Source: Chryseobacterium sp. CH21
GTDB taxonomy: Bacteria > Bacteroidota > Bacteroidia > Flavobacteriales > Weeksellaceae
NCBI RefSeq assembly: GCF_004119445.1
Contig: NZ_QICI01000073.1
Coordinates: forward strand, 19,152-83,151
Length of the DNA stretch: 64,000 nt
Direction of reading: 5' to 3'
Position 1 is the first letter of the stretch. Each line of letters starts with the position of its first letter. The position numbers and the translations under genes are program-made. Shown piece by piece: positions 7,275-15,115 of this stretch. A model generated the notes under the pieces. It searched no databases, was not told where the DNA came from, and saw only the letters and a list, made by a program, of their open reading frames with translations.

Positions 7275-7311
7275 CAAATTTAAAAGAATATGATTCTATC
7301 ATCCAAATTTA
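7275..7311 (-). promoter_or_regulatory. Promoter of the NADAR-oxygenase unit
   Basis: Two exact Bacteroidota -7 boxes TAAATTTG occur on the minus strand, at 7311-7304 (directly abutting the operator-like element) and at 7282-7275. The nearer one is about 20 nt upstream of the NADAR ATG at 7256. Either could set the start of transcription; no strong Shine-Dalgarno sequence is seen. Confidence 0.6.
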
Positions 7312-7336
7312 TTTGTGTTAATTTTACACTAATTAA
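7308..7336. promoter_or_regulatory. Candidate operator B (copy of 6071-6099)
   Basis: The core GTGTTAATTTTACAC (7315-7329) is an imperfect palindrome shared, with flanks, with 6071-6099 (28 of 29 bases identical). It overlaps the upstream end of the -7 box of the NADAR unit and lies between that unit and the regulator gene. A repressor bound here would block the promoter. Binding by the NrtR-type protein is inference. Confidence 0.6.
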
Positions 7337-7378
7337 TTTAATTGATTGATTTTCAGCTATAAAAATTTAATTTCAGTA

Positions 7379-7418
7379 AACACGAATAACACAAATTTTG
7401 ATCACAAATGGCACAAAT
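7379..7418 (+). repeat. Four 9-bp direct repeats NNCACRAAT in two pairs
   Basis: The spacer between the NADAR and regulator genes contains aacacgaat, aacacaaat, then tttg, then atcacaaat and ggcacaaat. All four fit NNCACRAAT. Similar CACRAAT tandem words are common in intergenic DNA of this bacterial group as I recall, so this may be a dispersed element rather than a specific regulator site. Confidence 0.5.
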
Positions 7419-7476
7419 TTGATGCGTTTAGAATAAAGCTAATTGAATTAAATGGTAAAAAAATGTGTTTAACAAA

Positions 7477-8138
7477 CTATTTAATCTCAAAATAAAAGCC
7501 CTGCTCTTCCAGTTCTTTATATTTTTCTTTATTGAAAGTAAAAAGTTTTCCGGGTCTGCCGCTTCCTTCTTTCTTAACATTGTTGGTTTCGTTGAGCAAT
7601 CCATAACTCATGATTTTCTTGCGGAAATTTCTTCTGTCAATTTCCTGTCCGACAATTGTTTTATAAAGGTTTTCAAGATCTGAAAAAGGGAATTCTTCAT
7701 TGAGAAGATTGAACCCGATCGGCTGGTACTGAATTTTCGTGCGAAGTCTTTTTAAAGCAGTTTCAATGATTGTTTTGTGATCAAAAGCTACTGAAGGAAG
7801 TTTATTAACACTGAACCATTGCGCATCTTCTGCATCTGAATCAGCAAACAGTTCATGGTAAGAAGGGTTTACAAGCCCCAGATAAGCCACAGAAACCACT
7901 CTGTTCCTTGGGTCCCGGCCAAGATTACCAAATGTATACAATTGTTCCAAAAATCGGGCTTTATGCCTGCCTCTTCATAGAGTTCTCTTTTTACCGCATC
8001 ATCTACACTTTCATCATCCAGAACAAGACCACCTGGTAGGGCCCAGCCTCCTTTAAAAGGTTCAATATTTCTTTTAATCAGAAGGATCTGAAGATCTTTT
8101 TTATCAAAATATCCGAAAATAACGGCATCTACCGCCAC
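7477..8138 (-). pseudogene. NrtR-family transcriptional regulator (Nudix domain plus winged helix), frameshifted
   Basis: Two overlapping frames together encode one NrtR-type protein. The first (GTG at 8138) gives a Nudix domain with a complete Nudix box, GLVLDDESVDDAVKRELYEEAG; it shifts frame in the A-run at 7949-7953. One extra base restores PDFLEQLYTFGNLGRDPRNRVVSVAYLGL and the C-terminal winged helix (KIMSYGLLNE, GSGRPGKLFTFNKEKYKEL). NrtR proteins sense ADP-ribose or NAD-related ligands and repress NAD genes. Adding one base to the run 8154-8159 would also allow an ATG start at 8170, giving MESPKKLQDIKV before the GTG. Gene could be intact in the organism if these are sequencing errors. 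Located upstream of and co-directional with the NADAR unit. Confidence 0.85.
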
Positions 8139-8293
8139 TTTTATATCCTGTAATTTTTTGGAGACTCCATAAATTGATTTGCGTTACGAATACACAAAGC
8201 TACGATTTATGCCTGTATTAAAAAATAATTTCAATTATAATAAAAGTTCTTATCTTTAAGTTATCATTATAACATTCTTAAAACTAAACAATT

Positions 8294-8938
8294 ATGAAAA
8301 ATTTATTAACAATTCTTTCTGCAGCTTTCTTATTAATAGCTTGTGAGAAAGGAAAAACAACAACTGCTGCTGGTTCGGATAAGACAGATTCTACGGCTTC
8401 AAATTCTGAATGGAAACCTGTAGATTCCGCAACAGCCATGAAAGACTGGATGGTTTACTCAACTCCGGGAGAAATGCAAAAAATGCTGGCAAAATCTGAT
8501 GGAACCTGGAACGGAGAAACTTCCATGTGGATGGAAAACGGAGCAAAACCTATGATCAGTAAATCCGAGGCTACCAATAAAATGATGTTTGGCGGACGTT
8601 ATCAGATTACGAATCACAAAGGGGATTTTATGGGAATGCCTTTTGAAGGAATGAGTATTGTAGGATATGACAACTCAAAAAAGAAATTTGTAAGCACATG
8701 GATCGACAATATGGGAACTGGAATCATGCATAGTGAAGGAGACTGGAATCCTTCTACAAAATCTGTCGAATTCAAAGGAAAAATGACAGATCCTTCAAGA
8801 CCAGGAAAAGACTGTGATTTCAGAGAAGTATTCACTTTTGTGGATGATAATACTCAGAAGCTTGAAATGTACGGACCTGATTCCAAAACAGGAAAAGAGT
8901 ATAAAACAATGGAAATAAAATATACCCGTAAAAAATAA
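8294..8938 (+). CDS. DUF1579 family lipoprotein
   Basis: A 214-residue exported lipoprotein. The N-terminus MKNLLTILSAAFLLIAC is a lipoprotein signal with the lipidated Cys at 17, followed by a Thr/Ser-rich linker and then a DUF1579 domain (GTWNGETSMWMENGAKP, GGRYQITNHKGDFMGMPFEGMSIVGYDNSKKKFVSTWID, GKDCDFREVFTFVDD). The family is of unknown function and adopts a lipocalin-like barrel by prediction. It stands alone between the ADP-ribose island and lepA, which it meets tail to tail at a shared terminator. Homologues are common in flavobacteria. Confidence 0.8.
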   Translation: MKNLLTILSAAFLLIACEKGKTTTAAGSDKTDSTASNSEWKPVDSATAMKDWMVYSTPGEMQKMLAKSDGTWNGETSMWMENGAKPMISKSEATNKMMFGGRYQITNHKGDFMGMPFEGMSIVGYDNSKKKFVSTWIDNMGTGIMHSEGDWNPSTKSVEFKGKMTDPSRPGKDCDFREVFTFVDDNTQKLEMYGPDSKTGKEYKTMEIKYTRKK

Positions 8939-8946
8939 ATCCATAA

Positions 8947-8973
8947 AAAAACCGCTTCGTCAGAAGCGGTTTT
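8947..8973. terminator. Bidirectional intrinsic terminator between the DUF1579 gene and lepA
   Basis: The inverted repeat ACCGCTTC...GAAGCGGT with a 4-base loop is flanked by A-run and T-run, so it can end transcription of both convergent genes. Confidence 0.85.
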
Positions 8974-8988
8974 TGTGTTTATAATGAA

Positions 8989-10785
8989 TTAATCATTTAA
9001 TTTTAATACAGCCATGAATGCTGATTGTGGTACTTCTACTCTACCAATCTGCTTCATTTTCTTTTTACCTTCTTTCTGCTTTTCCAATAGTTTACGTTTT
9101 CTGGAAATATCTCCTCCATAACATTTTGCAGTAACGTCTTTTCTCAAGGCTTTAATAGTTTCTCTTGCGATTACTTTCGTTCCTAATGCAGCCTGAACAG
9201 CAATATCAAACTGTTGTCTTGGGATCAGCTCACGAAGCTTCTCACACATTCTCTTACCAATGTAATAAGCATTAGAATCATGAATCAATGAAGATAAAGC
9301 ATCTACCATATCACCATTGATCAGGATATCCATTTTTACAAGCTTAGAGGCTCTGAATCCGATTGGGTGATAATCGAATGAAGCATATCCTTTAGAGATT
9401 GATTTCAGTCTGTCATAGAAATCGAATACAACCTCAGCAAGCGGCATATTGAAAATTAACTCTACTCTTTCTGACGTCAGATAACTTTGATTAACAATTT
9501 CTCCTCTTTTTTCGATACATAAAGTCATTACTGCTCCTACGAAATCAGATTTTGTAATGATTGAAGCCTTAATGAAAGGTTCTTCTACTCTGTCCATCGT
9601 TGAAGGATCCATCATCTCAGATGGGTTGTTGATCAAAATAGGAACTTCAGGTTCTTTTTTAGTATAACCAAAATAAGAAACGTTCGGTACTGTGGTGATC
9701 ACGTTCATATTGAACTCTCTGTCAAGACGTTCCTGAACAATTTCCATGTGAAGCATTCCTAAGAATCCGCAACGGAAACCAAATCCAAGTGCTGCAGAAC
9801 TTTCCGGCTCGAAAACCAGAGAAGCATCATTCAGTCTTAATTTTTCAAGAGAGAATCTTAATTCCTCAAAATCCTCAGAATCAATTGGGTAAATCCCGGC
9901 AAATACCATTGGCTTTACTTCTTCGAATCCATCAATTGGTCCATCTGCAGGGTTTTCAAATGACGTGATGGTATCTCCTACCTTTACTTCACGGGCATCT
10001 TTAATACCGGAAACCAGATATCCTACATCCCCACACTGGATAGTTTTCTTTGGAACCTGCTTCAGTTTCAGAGTACCTACTTCATCAGCCCCATATTCTT
10101 TTCCTGTAGCAAAGAATTTGATCTTTTCATTTTTTGTGATACTTCCGTTCACAACTTTGAAATACGCTTCAATTCCTCTGAAAGGGTTGTAAACAGAGTC
10201 AAAGATCAAAGCCTGAAGCGGACCATCAGGATTTCCTACCGGCGCAGGAATTCTTTCAACAATCTGCTCAAGAAGGTTGTGAACACCTTCTCCTGTTTTT
10301 CCTGAAACTCTTAGAACATCTTCATACTCGCACCCAATCAGATTCATGATTTCATCGGTTACTTCTTCAGGGTTTGCAGAAGGAAGGTCAATTTTATTCA
10401 AAATCGGAATGATTGTCAAATCATTTTCCAATGCCAGATACAGATTACTGATGGTTTGTGCCTGAATACTCTGTGCAGCATCTACAATAAGAAGAGCACC
10501 TTCACAGGCAGCAATAGAACGGGAAACTTCATAAGAGAAGTCAACGTGTCCCGGTGTATCAATAAGGTTTAAAATATATTTTTCTCCTTTATACTCATAA
10601 TCCATCTGGATAGCGTGTGACTTGATGGTAATCCCACGTTCTTTCTCCAAATCCATATCATCAAGCGTCTGAGACTGTAATTCTCTTTGGGTAACGGTAT
10701 TCGTGTACTCCAATAGACGGTCTGCCAGGGTACTTTTACCATGGTCGATATGAGCGATTATGCAAAAATTTCGTATGTTTTTCAT
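8989..10785 (-). CDS. lepA: Elongation factor 4 (LepA), back-translocating ribosomal GTPase
   Basis: A 598-residue translational GTPase of the normal LepA length. The P-loop is AHIDHGKST (11-19), the switch I region has ERGITIKSHAIQ, the G3 motif is DTPGH (76-80) and G4 is NKIDLP. LepA-specific regions are the EF-G-like domains III and V (GFRCGFLGMLHMEIVQERL) and the C-terminal domain with SYLTSERVELIFNMPLAEVV and CYGGDISRKRKLLEKQKEGKKKMKQIGRVEVPQSAFMAVL. It acts on the ribosome during elongation and biogenesis. The gene is single, transcribed from the minus strand, and ends at the bidirectional terminator. Confidence 0.98.
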   Translation of the reverse strand: MKNIRNFCIIAHIDHGKSTLADRLLEYTNTVTQRELQSQTLDDMDLEKERGITIKSHAIQMDYEYKGEKYILNLIDTPGHVDFSYEVSRSIAACEGALLIVDAAQSIQAQTISNLYLALENDLTIIPILNKIDLPSANPEEVTDEIMNLIGCEYEDVLRVSGKTGEGVHNLLEQIVERIPAPVGNPDGPLQALIFDSVYNPFRGIEAYFKVVNGSITKNEKIKFFATGKEYGADEVGTLKLKQVPKKTIQCGDVGYLVSGIKDAREVKVGDTITSFENPADGPIDGFEEVKPMVFAGIYPIDSEDFEELRFSLEKLRLNDASLVFEPESSAALGFGFRCGFLGMLHMEIVQERLDREFNMNVITTVPNVSYFGYTKKEPEVPILINNPSEMMDPSTMDRVEEPFIKASIITKSDFVGAVMTLCIEKRGEIVNQSYLTSERVELIFNMPLAEVVFDFYDRLKSISKGYASFDYHPIGFRASKLVKMDILINGDMVDALSSLIHDSNAYYIGKRMCEKLRELIPRQQFDIAVQAALGTKVIARETIKALRKDVTAKCYGGDISRKRKLLEKQKEGKKKMKQIGRVEVPQSAFMAVLKLND

Positions 10786-10910
10786 TTAAGAATCTTGTAA
10801 TTTGCAAAGATAAAAAAAAGAGAGAGATTATTGTCTTTCATTATCTTATTGTATCAATTTATTTAATTTCCCGACAGAAATATTTTATTTTAAAGCCAGT
10901 AAGTATCATT

Positions 10911-11966
10911 TTATTTTTCAAAAACATACCCTCCCGTTAGAGAATCAATATAAATATTAGATTCCATGGTAGATCTGAATCCTACAGCCTGAACAGCCCC
11001 TGCGTTAGCATCGGACGAAGAATCAATTGCAGCACCAATTAATGCTCCTACTAAACCTCCGGCTACTGCTCCTACAAATAATCCTCCGGTTTGAGATGCT
11101 GCGAAAAGATTAGTTCTGGAAGAATAAATATAAAAGCCTTTAGAGTCCTTCTGCATTTCTTCAAATCCTACTGGTGTAATTTTATATGCCTTTCCATTCT
11201 CTACATAACAGTACATTTTATAAAGAGAAGTTTCAAGGTCATTATACATTAGCTGTATCACTTTTCCTTTTCTGTTCTTTTTGACAGAGTAATCCAGATC
11301 AGGCTCCTGGTTATGAAATTTCTGAAAGCTGGTATACACTCCGTCTTTTAGAACATCATTATTAAATGCTTTATACCCTTTATTTAAATATTCTTCATAT
11401 CTATTGATTTCACTTTCAGGGATAAAGTATCCTTGGGCAATATTTGGATAATAAGAAGCTTTTACAAATTGAGTGAATATCTCAGAAATCTCCCCTGCGA
11501 GAAAGATGGAAGGATGTGTGGTTACATTTGGATTGGAAACAATCACATTATTGTATCTCCCGATAAAATAATACTTATCATTTCTTTTAATAAAGCTTGA
11601 AAGTTTAATTCTGGCTTTCACATAGGGAAATGTCCTGTTATTATCCTGTTCTTCATAAATCTTAAGATCTTCAAGCATAAGAACAATATCGTTATTTCCT
11701 GATGCCTTATTATTATCTCCTTTAAACCAGCCTTCAACAAGCCCTTTAAGATCGCCACTGGCAAATCTAAACTCAACACTATTTTTTTTATCCTGAACAG
11801 TTCCTATGTTTTTATCCGGTCTGTTATCAATAAAAGAAAGAGATCTTGTAAGCCCTTTTCTATCTTTGATATTATTCTTAAGTTCTATTATTTCTGTCTT
11901 TTGAGCTGACCATAAAGCTGAAAGCAAAAAGAAGAAAAATATTTTTTCATTTCTTAATTTTGGCAA
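10911..11966 (-). CDS. Hypothetical exported protein with C-terminal glycine-zipper segment
   Basis: About 346-351 residues; family not recognised. The open frame reaches a TTG at 11966, but an ATG at 11950 followed by a run of six A would, with a seventh A, give MKKIFFFFLLSALWSAQ, a textbook signal peptide in frame with the rest. A one-base undercall at 11942-11947 is therefore likely and the true start is probably 11950. The body is predicted soluble; near the C-terminus a segment GGLFVGAVAGGLVGALIGAAID resembles a glycine-zipper membrane helix. Periplasmic or outer-membrane location is likely. It is monocistronic between lepA and the sigma-factor unit. Confidence 0.65.
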   Translation of the reverse strand: MPKLRNEKIFFFFLLSALWSAQKTEIIELKNNIKDRKGLTRSLSFIDNRPDKNIGTVQDKKNSVEFRFASGDLKGLVEGWFKGDNNKASGNNDIVLMLEDLKIYEEQDNNRTFPYVKARIKLSSFIKRNDKYYFIGRYNNVIVSNPNVTTHPSIFLAGEISEIFTQFVKASYYPNIAQGYFIPESEINRYEEYLNKGYKAFNNDVLKDGVYTSFQKFHNQEPDLDYSVKKNRKGKVIQLMYNDLETSLYKMYCYVENGKAYKITPVGFEEMQKDSKGFYIYSSRTNLFAASQTGGLFVGAVAGGLVGALIGAAIDSSSDANAGAVQAVGFRSTMESNIYIDSLTGGYVFEK

Positions 11967-11992
11967 AAATAGAAATTTAGAATAAAAATTAA

Positions 11993-12024
11993 ACGGCTCT
12001 CACAGAAAGATCTGTAAGAGCCGT
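11993..12024 (-). terminator. Intrinsic terminator of the ECF sigma unit
   Basis: Arms ACGGCTCT and AGAGCCGT, extended by ACAGA/TCTGT with one mismatch, lie 23 nt after the stop of the gene at 12047. On the minus strand the hairpin is followed by TTAATTTTTATT. Confidence 0.75.
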
Positions 12025-12046
12025 CCAACATTAAAAAAATAAACTA

Positions 12047-12559
12047 TTATGGGTTCTGTTTAGGTCCCGAAGCATTATTATCTTTTCCGTGAGGTTTTCT
12101 TTCGTCCATTTTATCCTTCATCATTTTTTCGGATTGAAACAGCTTCAGAACTTTTTGGCAGGGTATTACCTGCTGCATTTTTTCTGCGTATTTCTTTCTG
12201 TTATCCAGAAGCTTTTGTCCTACTTCAAAGCTTTGCTGTAATTTAGCTTTTGCTTCATCATCCGTTAATGTTTCCGGATCAAAGCTTGAGTTAAACTGGC
12301 TTTTTATCTGCTTCTGGCTTTCCAGATATTCGTTATATAATTGGGTAAATTCTGCTTTATCACCAGGATCTACGTTCAGGCTTTCCATGATCATATTGTT
12401 CCTGAATTTCTTTAGGAGATCTTTTCTCTCTTCCGGAGAAAGATTATTGATGACTTCTTTCCTCTGCTTAGGATCCATTTTCTTCCAATCATAATCTGTC
12501 CTCTGGGCATTTAAGCCAAAGCCGTAAATAATCAAAAACGCAAATAATATCTTTTTCAT
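12047..12559 (-). CDS. Periplasmic Spy/CpxP-like protein of the sigma-factor unit
   Basis: A 170-residue secreted protein with signal peptide MKKILFAFLIIYGFGLNAQ. The mature part is helical and charged, with the segment LSPEERKDLLKKFRNNMIMESLNVDPGDKAEFTQLYNEY, which resembles the long helices of Spy/CpxP-type periplasmic sensors. In flavobacteria such proteins sit with an ECF sigma factor and a membrane anti-sigma factor and are often labelled sensor of ECF sigma factor. Here it is the third gene, 5 nt after the anti-sigma gene. A role in sensing envelope state is inference. Confidence 0.7.
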   Translation of the reverse strand: MKKILFAFLIIYGFGLNAQRTDYDWKKMDPKQRKEVINNLSPEERKDLLKKFRNNMIMESLNVDPGDKAEFTQLYNEYLESQKQIKSQFNSSFDPETLTDDEAKAKLQQSFEVGQKLLDNRKKYAEKMQQVIPCQKVLKLFQSEKMMKDKMDERKPHGKDNNASGPKQNP

Positions 12560-12564
12560 CTTTT

Positions 12565-13107
12565 TTAGTTATATATATCCAAATAAACATCCTGAGTGGA
12601 ATTACTTGCTAACTCTGCAATTTCAGAATTAGAAAAAGAATCCAGGTAATCATTCATTTGTATTTCTTCTTTTTTTGTTACTGCTTTTACCGGTTTTGGT
12701 GTCGCTGATATTTTTTCAGTTACCTCCCCTCCTTTAGAAGCATAAACATTTTTATCATTTTGATTTTCAACTGTTTGATTATTATTTTCAACAGAAGTTA
12801 AATCAGATTTTAAAGTTTCATAAGCCTTCTCGCTCTCTGTCTTTGGTTCTTCGTTATTGGCAGCATATTCCGTTTTAGCATTCAGTGTTTGCTCTGCAGA
12901 ATCATTATCTGAATTGAGAACATAGGTTGCTCCAAAGATCAAAGCAAGTGATGCCGCTGCAGCATACATCCAATTCAGCTTAAAGACAGGTGCTTTTTTA
13001 CTTGTCTTTATATCATTCATAACGTTCTCCTGAATATTTTCAAACATATTATCAGGAACTGTGTAAATGTTTTTACGCTCTAATTTTTCTATGTCGAACT
13101 CTTTCAT
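12565..13107 (-). CDS. Putative membrane anti-sigma factor
   Basis: A 180-residue single-pass protein. Residues 1-45 are cytoplasmic and charged (KEFDIEKLERKNIYTVPDNMFENIQENVMNDI), a transmembrane helix spans about 46-64 (MYAAAASLALIFGATYVL) and the rest is an acidic, low-complexity periplasmic part ending in DSFSNSEIAELASNSTQDVYLDIYN. It lies 18 nt after the ECF sigma gene and before the Spy-like gene, the usual position of the anti-sigma factor. No ZAS zinc motif is visible, so the assignment rests on topology and context. Confidence 0.7.
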   Translation of the reverse strand: MKEFDIEKLERKNIYTVPDNMFENIQENVMNDIKTSKKAPVFKLNWMYAAAASLALIFGATYVLNSDNDSAEQTLNAKTEYAANNEEPKTESEKAYETLKSDLTSVENNNQTVENQNDKNVYASKGGEVTEKISATPKPVKAVTKKEEIQMNDYLDSFSNSEIAELASNSTQDVYLDIYN

Positions 13108-13125
13108 CTTTGTTGGGTCAAAAAA

Positions 13126-13677
13126 TTATCTTTCGTAATTTTCTTTAATATATTCTTCTATTTTCTGTTTAGCATAATGATAATTTGTTTTCAAAGTTCC
13201 TACAGACATATCTACAATTTTTGATATTTCTTCATAGGGCAAATCATCATAATACCTCATCATAAATACCAGTTTCTGCTTTTCGGGCAGACTCTGTATA
13301 GCGTTCTGCAGTAAAATCTGTATTTCCTCAGCATCACCTTCTGTGTTATCGGCAACAAGATTTTGCATGTGATACTCCGGATCCTCATCTGTTTTCTGCA
13401 TTTTCTTCATTTTGTTGACCTGCTGTAGTGCTTCGTTGGTAGCGATTCTGTACAACCAGGTATACAACTGGCTATCATTTTTGAACTGATGGAAATTCTG
13501 ATATGCTTTAATAAAAGTCTCCTGCAAAGTATCTTGTGCGAGGTCTCCATCCACAATAATTCTTCTTATGTGCCAATACAATCTGCTTTGATAGGCATCC
13601 ATCAAGGCACGGACTCCCTTATCCTGGGTCCGTGGATTCTGCATCAACGAAATAATCTCCGCGTCCTTAATCTTCAT
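13126..13677 (-). CDS. ECF-family RNA polymerase sigma factor
   Basis: A 183-residue sigma-70 family protein with only regions 2 and 4. Region 2 contains YQSRLYWHIRRIIVDGDLAQDTLQETFIKAYQNFHQF and LYTWLYRIATNEALQQ; region 4 contains SLPEKQKLVFMMRYYDDLPYEEISKIVDMSVGTLKTNYHYAKQKI, the helix-turn-helix that binds the -35 element. It directs transcription in response to the downstream anti-sigma and Spy-like proteins. A TATTTTTG -7 box at 13710-13703 precedes it on the minus strand. Confidence 0.93.
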   Translation of the reverse strand: MKIKDAEIISLMQNPRTQDKGVRALMDAYQSRLYWHIRRIIVDGDLAQDTLQETFIKAYQNFHQFKNDSQLYTWLYRIATNEALQQVNKMKKMQKTDEDPEYHMQNLVADNTEGDAEEIQILLQNAIQSLPEKQKLVFMMRYYDDLPYEEISKIVDMSVGTLKTNYHYAKQKIEEYIKENYER

Positions 13678-13702
13678 AAGATGCTTTCACTGTTTTGGAT
13701 TA

Positions 13703-13710
13703 CAAAAATA
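13703..13710 (-). promoter_or_regulatory. -7 box of the ECF sigma unit
   Basis: TATTTTTG on the minus strand fits TAnnTTTG and lies 26 nt upstream of the sigma-factor ATG at 13677. Confidence 0.45.
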
Positions 13711-13845
13711 ACTGAAAGTTAAATTAAAAATTCAATTTTCAGATTAAAAATTAAAATAATATGAGACAGTTACGCAATAAACGTGCCTGTATTGAAGTAT
13801 TCTATTTCAGAAATCTTCTTCCTTTTCCCTCTCAGCTTAAAATCT

Positions 13846-13853
13846 TATATTTG
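13846..13853 (+). promoter_or_regulatory. -7 box of the DUF2520-kdsC-maf operon
   Basis: TATATTTG fits TAnnTTTG and ends only 5 nt before the ATG at 13858, so the transcript may be nearly leaderless. Confidence 0.45.
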
Positions 13854-13857
13854 TTAT

Positions 13858-14607
13858 ATGCAAATTGTAATAATCGGTTCCGGAAATGTTGCCTATCATA
13901 TGGCAAAAGCTTTCACTTTGAAAAGCATTCCCCTGGCCCAGATTTTTGGCAGGAACGAAAAAGAATTAAGTAAAATTTCTGAAGAATTAAAGATTCCTTA
14001 TTCCACAGAGCATCTGGAAGAGGCAGATCTTTATATCATCTGTGTGAGTGACAATTCTGTAGAAGAAGTTTCGAAAATCATTACCAAAAAAGATATTTTG
14101 GTAGCCCATACATCAGGATCTCTTCCAAAAGAAGTGCTTGCCGGCGAATACAGAAAATCCAGCTTTTACCCTTTACAGACTTTTTCAAAATCAAAGGAGC
14201 TGGAGTATGAAAAAATTCCGTTTTTTGTAGAAGCCGAGAATGAAGAAGATCAGAAAATATTATTTGACCTTGCTTCGCAGATTTCAGAAAAGGTAATGGA
14301 AAGCAGTCATGAAAAAAGAAAATATATTCATTTGACAGCAGTTTTCGCCTGTAATTTTGTGAATCACCTTTTTTCAAGAGCTAAAGAAATTTCAGATTCT
14401 CAGGAAATTCCGTTTGATTATTTTTTACCGCTGATTGATGAAACGGTGCAAAAAATTTATGAAATTGAACCTAAGCAGGCACAAACCGGACCTGCAGTGA
14501 GAAACGATGTAAGGATTTTACAACTGCATGAACAGTTATTAAAAGACGAAAGTCTTGAAATTTATAAAACAATGAATCATTCTATTCAGAAAATGTATGA
14601 GTTATAA
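13858..14607 (+). CDS. Rossmann-fold NAD(P)-dependent oxidoreductase, DUF2520 (ProC/F420-NADP reductase-like)
   Basis: A 249-residue protein when started at the ATG at 13858; an upstream in-frame ATG would place the promoter box inside the gene. The N-terminus MQIVIIGSGNVAYHMAKAF is a dinucleotide-binding GxGxxA motif, followed by an NADP-oxidoreductase-like domain (VSDNSVEEVSKII, VAHTSGSLP, FYPLQTFSKSKE) and a C-terminal DUF2520 helical domain (HLTAVFACNFVNHLFSRAKE, GPAVRNDVRILQLHEQLL). Substrate is unknown. It overlaps kdsC by 11 nt, forming an operon with kdsC and maf. Confidence 0.85.
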   Translation: MQIVIIGSGNVAYHMAKAFTLKSIPLAQIFGRNEKELSKISEELKIPYSTEHLEEADLYIICVSDNSVEEVSKIITKKDILVAHTSGSLPKEVLAGEYRKSSFYPLQTFSKSKELEYEKIPFFVEAENEEDQKILFDLASQISEKVMESSHEKRKYIHLTAVFACNFVNHLFSRAKEISDSQEIPFDYFLPLIDETVQKIYEIEPKQAQTGPAVRNDVRILQLHEQLLKDESLEIYKTMNHSIQKMYEL

Positions 14608-15115
14608 AGAGAAATTAAAAGATATTAAGGCATTTGTATTTGATGTAGACGGAGTTTTCACAGACGGAAGTGTTTATCTTCTTCCGGGAGGAAATATGTG
14701 CAGGGTAATGAATGTTCTGGACGGTTATGCCGTAGTAAAAGCATTAAAAAATAATTATCTGATTGGGGTTATCACGGGAGGAAATGATGAAATGGTAAAA
14801 CACAGAATCAATTATCTAGGTATTCAGGATTACTACCCGAAGTCCCACAACAAAATTGAAGATTTTGAGGATTTTAAGAAGAAATATAATCTTAAGAATG
14901 AAGAGATTCTGACTATGGGTGATGATCTTCCGGATATTCATATTATGGAAAGTTCAGCTATTGCAGCCTGTCCTGAAAATGCAGTTCCAGAGGTAAAAGG
15001 GATCTCCGATTATATTTCCCCGAAAAAAGGAGGAACAGGTGCTGTGCGTGATGTGATTGAACAGGTGATGAAAGTTCAGGGGAACTGGCATGACGATAAT
15101 ACTCAATCTGTATAA
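14597..15115 (+). CDS. kdsC: KdsC-type HAD phosphatase, 3-deoxy-D-manno-octulosonate 8-phosphate phosphatase
   Basis: A 172-residue HAD-superfamily protein with the first motif FDVDGVFTDGSVYL (nucleophile Asp and acid Asp), the conserved GYAVVKALK, ITGGND for motif II, and MGDDLPDIHIM with PKKGGTGAVRDVIEQVM at the end. KdsC dephosphorylates KDO-8-phosphate in lipopolysaccharide inner-core synthesis and works as a tetramer. The start overlaps the DUF2520 gene, and the stop overlaps the next ATG as TAATG, so the three genes are translationally coupled. Confidence 0.9.
   Translation: MSYKEKLKDIKAFVFDVDGVFTDGSVYLLPGGNMCRVMNVLDGYAVVKALKNNYLIGVITGGNDEMVKHRINYLGIQDYYPKSHNKIEDFEDFKKKYNLKNEEILTMGDDLPDIHIMESSAIAACPENAVPEVKGISDYISPKKGGTGAVRDVIEQVMKVQGNWHDDNTQSV

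Noticed and set aside
8181..8195. Possible third copy of the GTGT...ACAC element upstream of the nrtR gene
   Set aside because: Only half-site similarity; four symmetric positions fail, so it was not called an operator.
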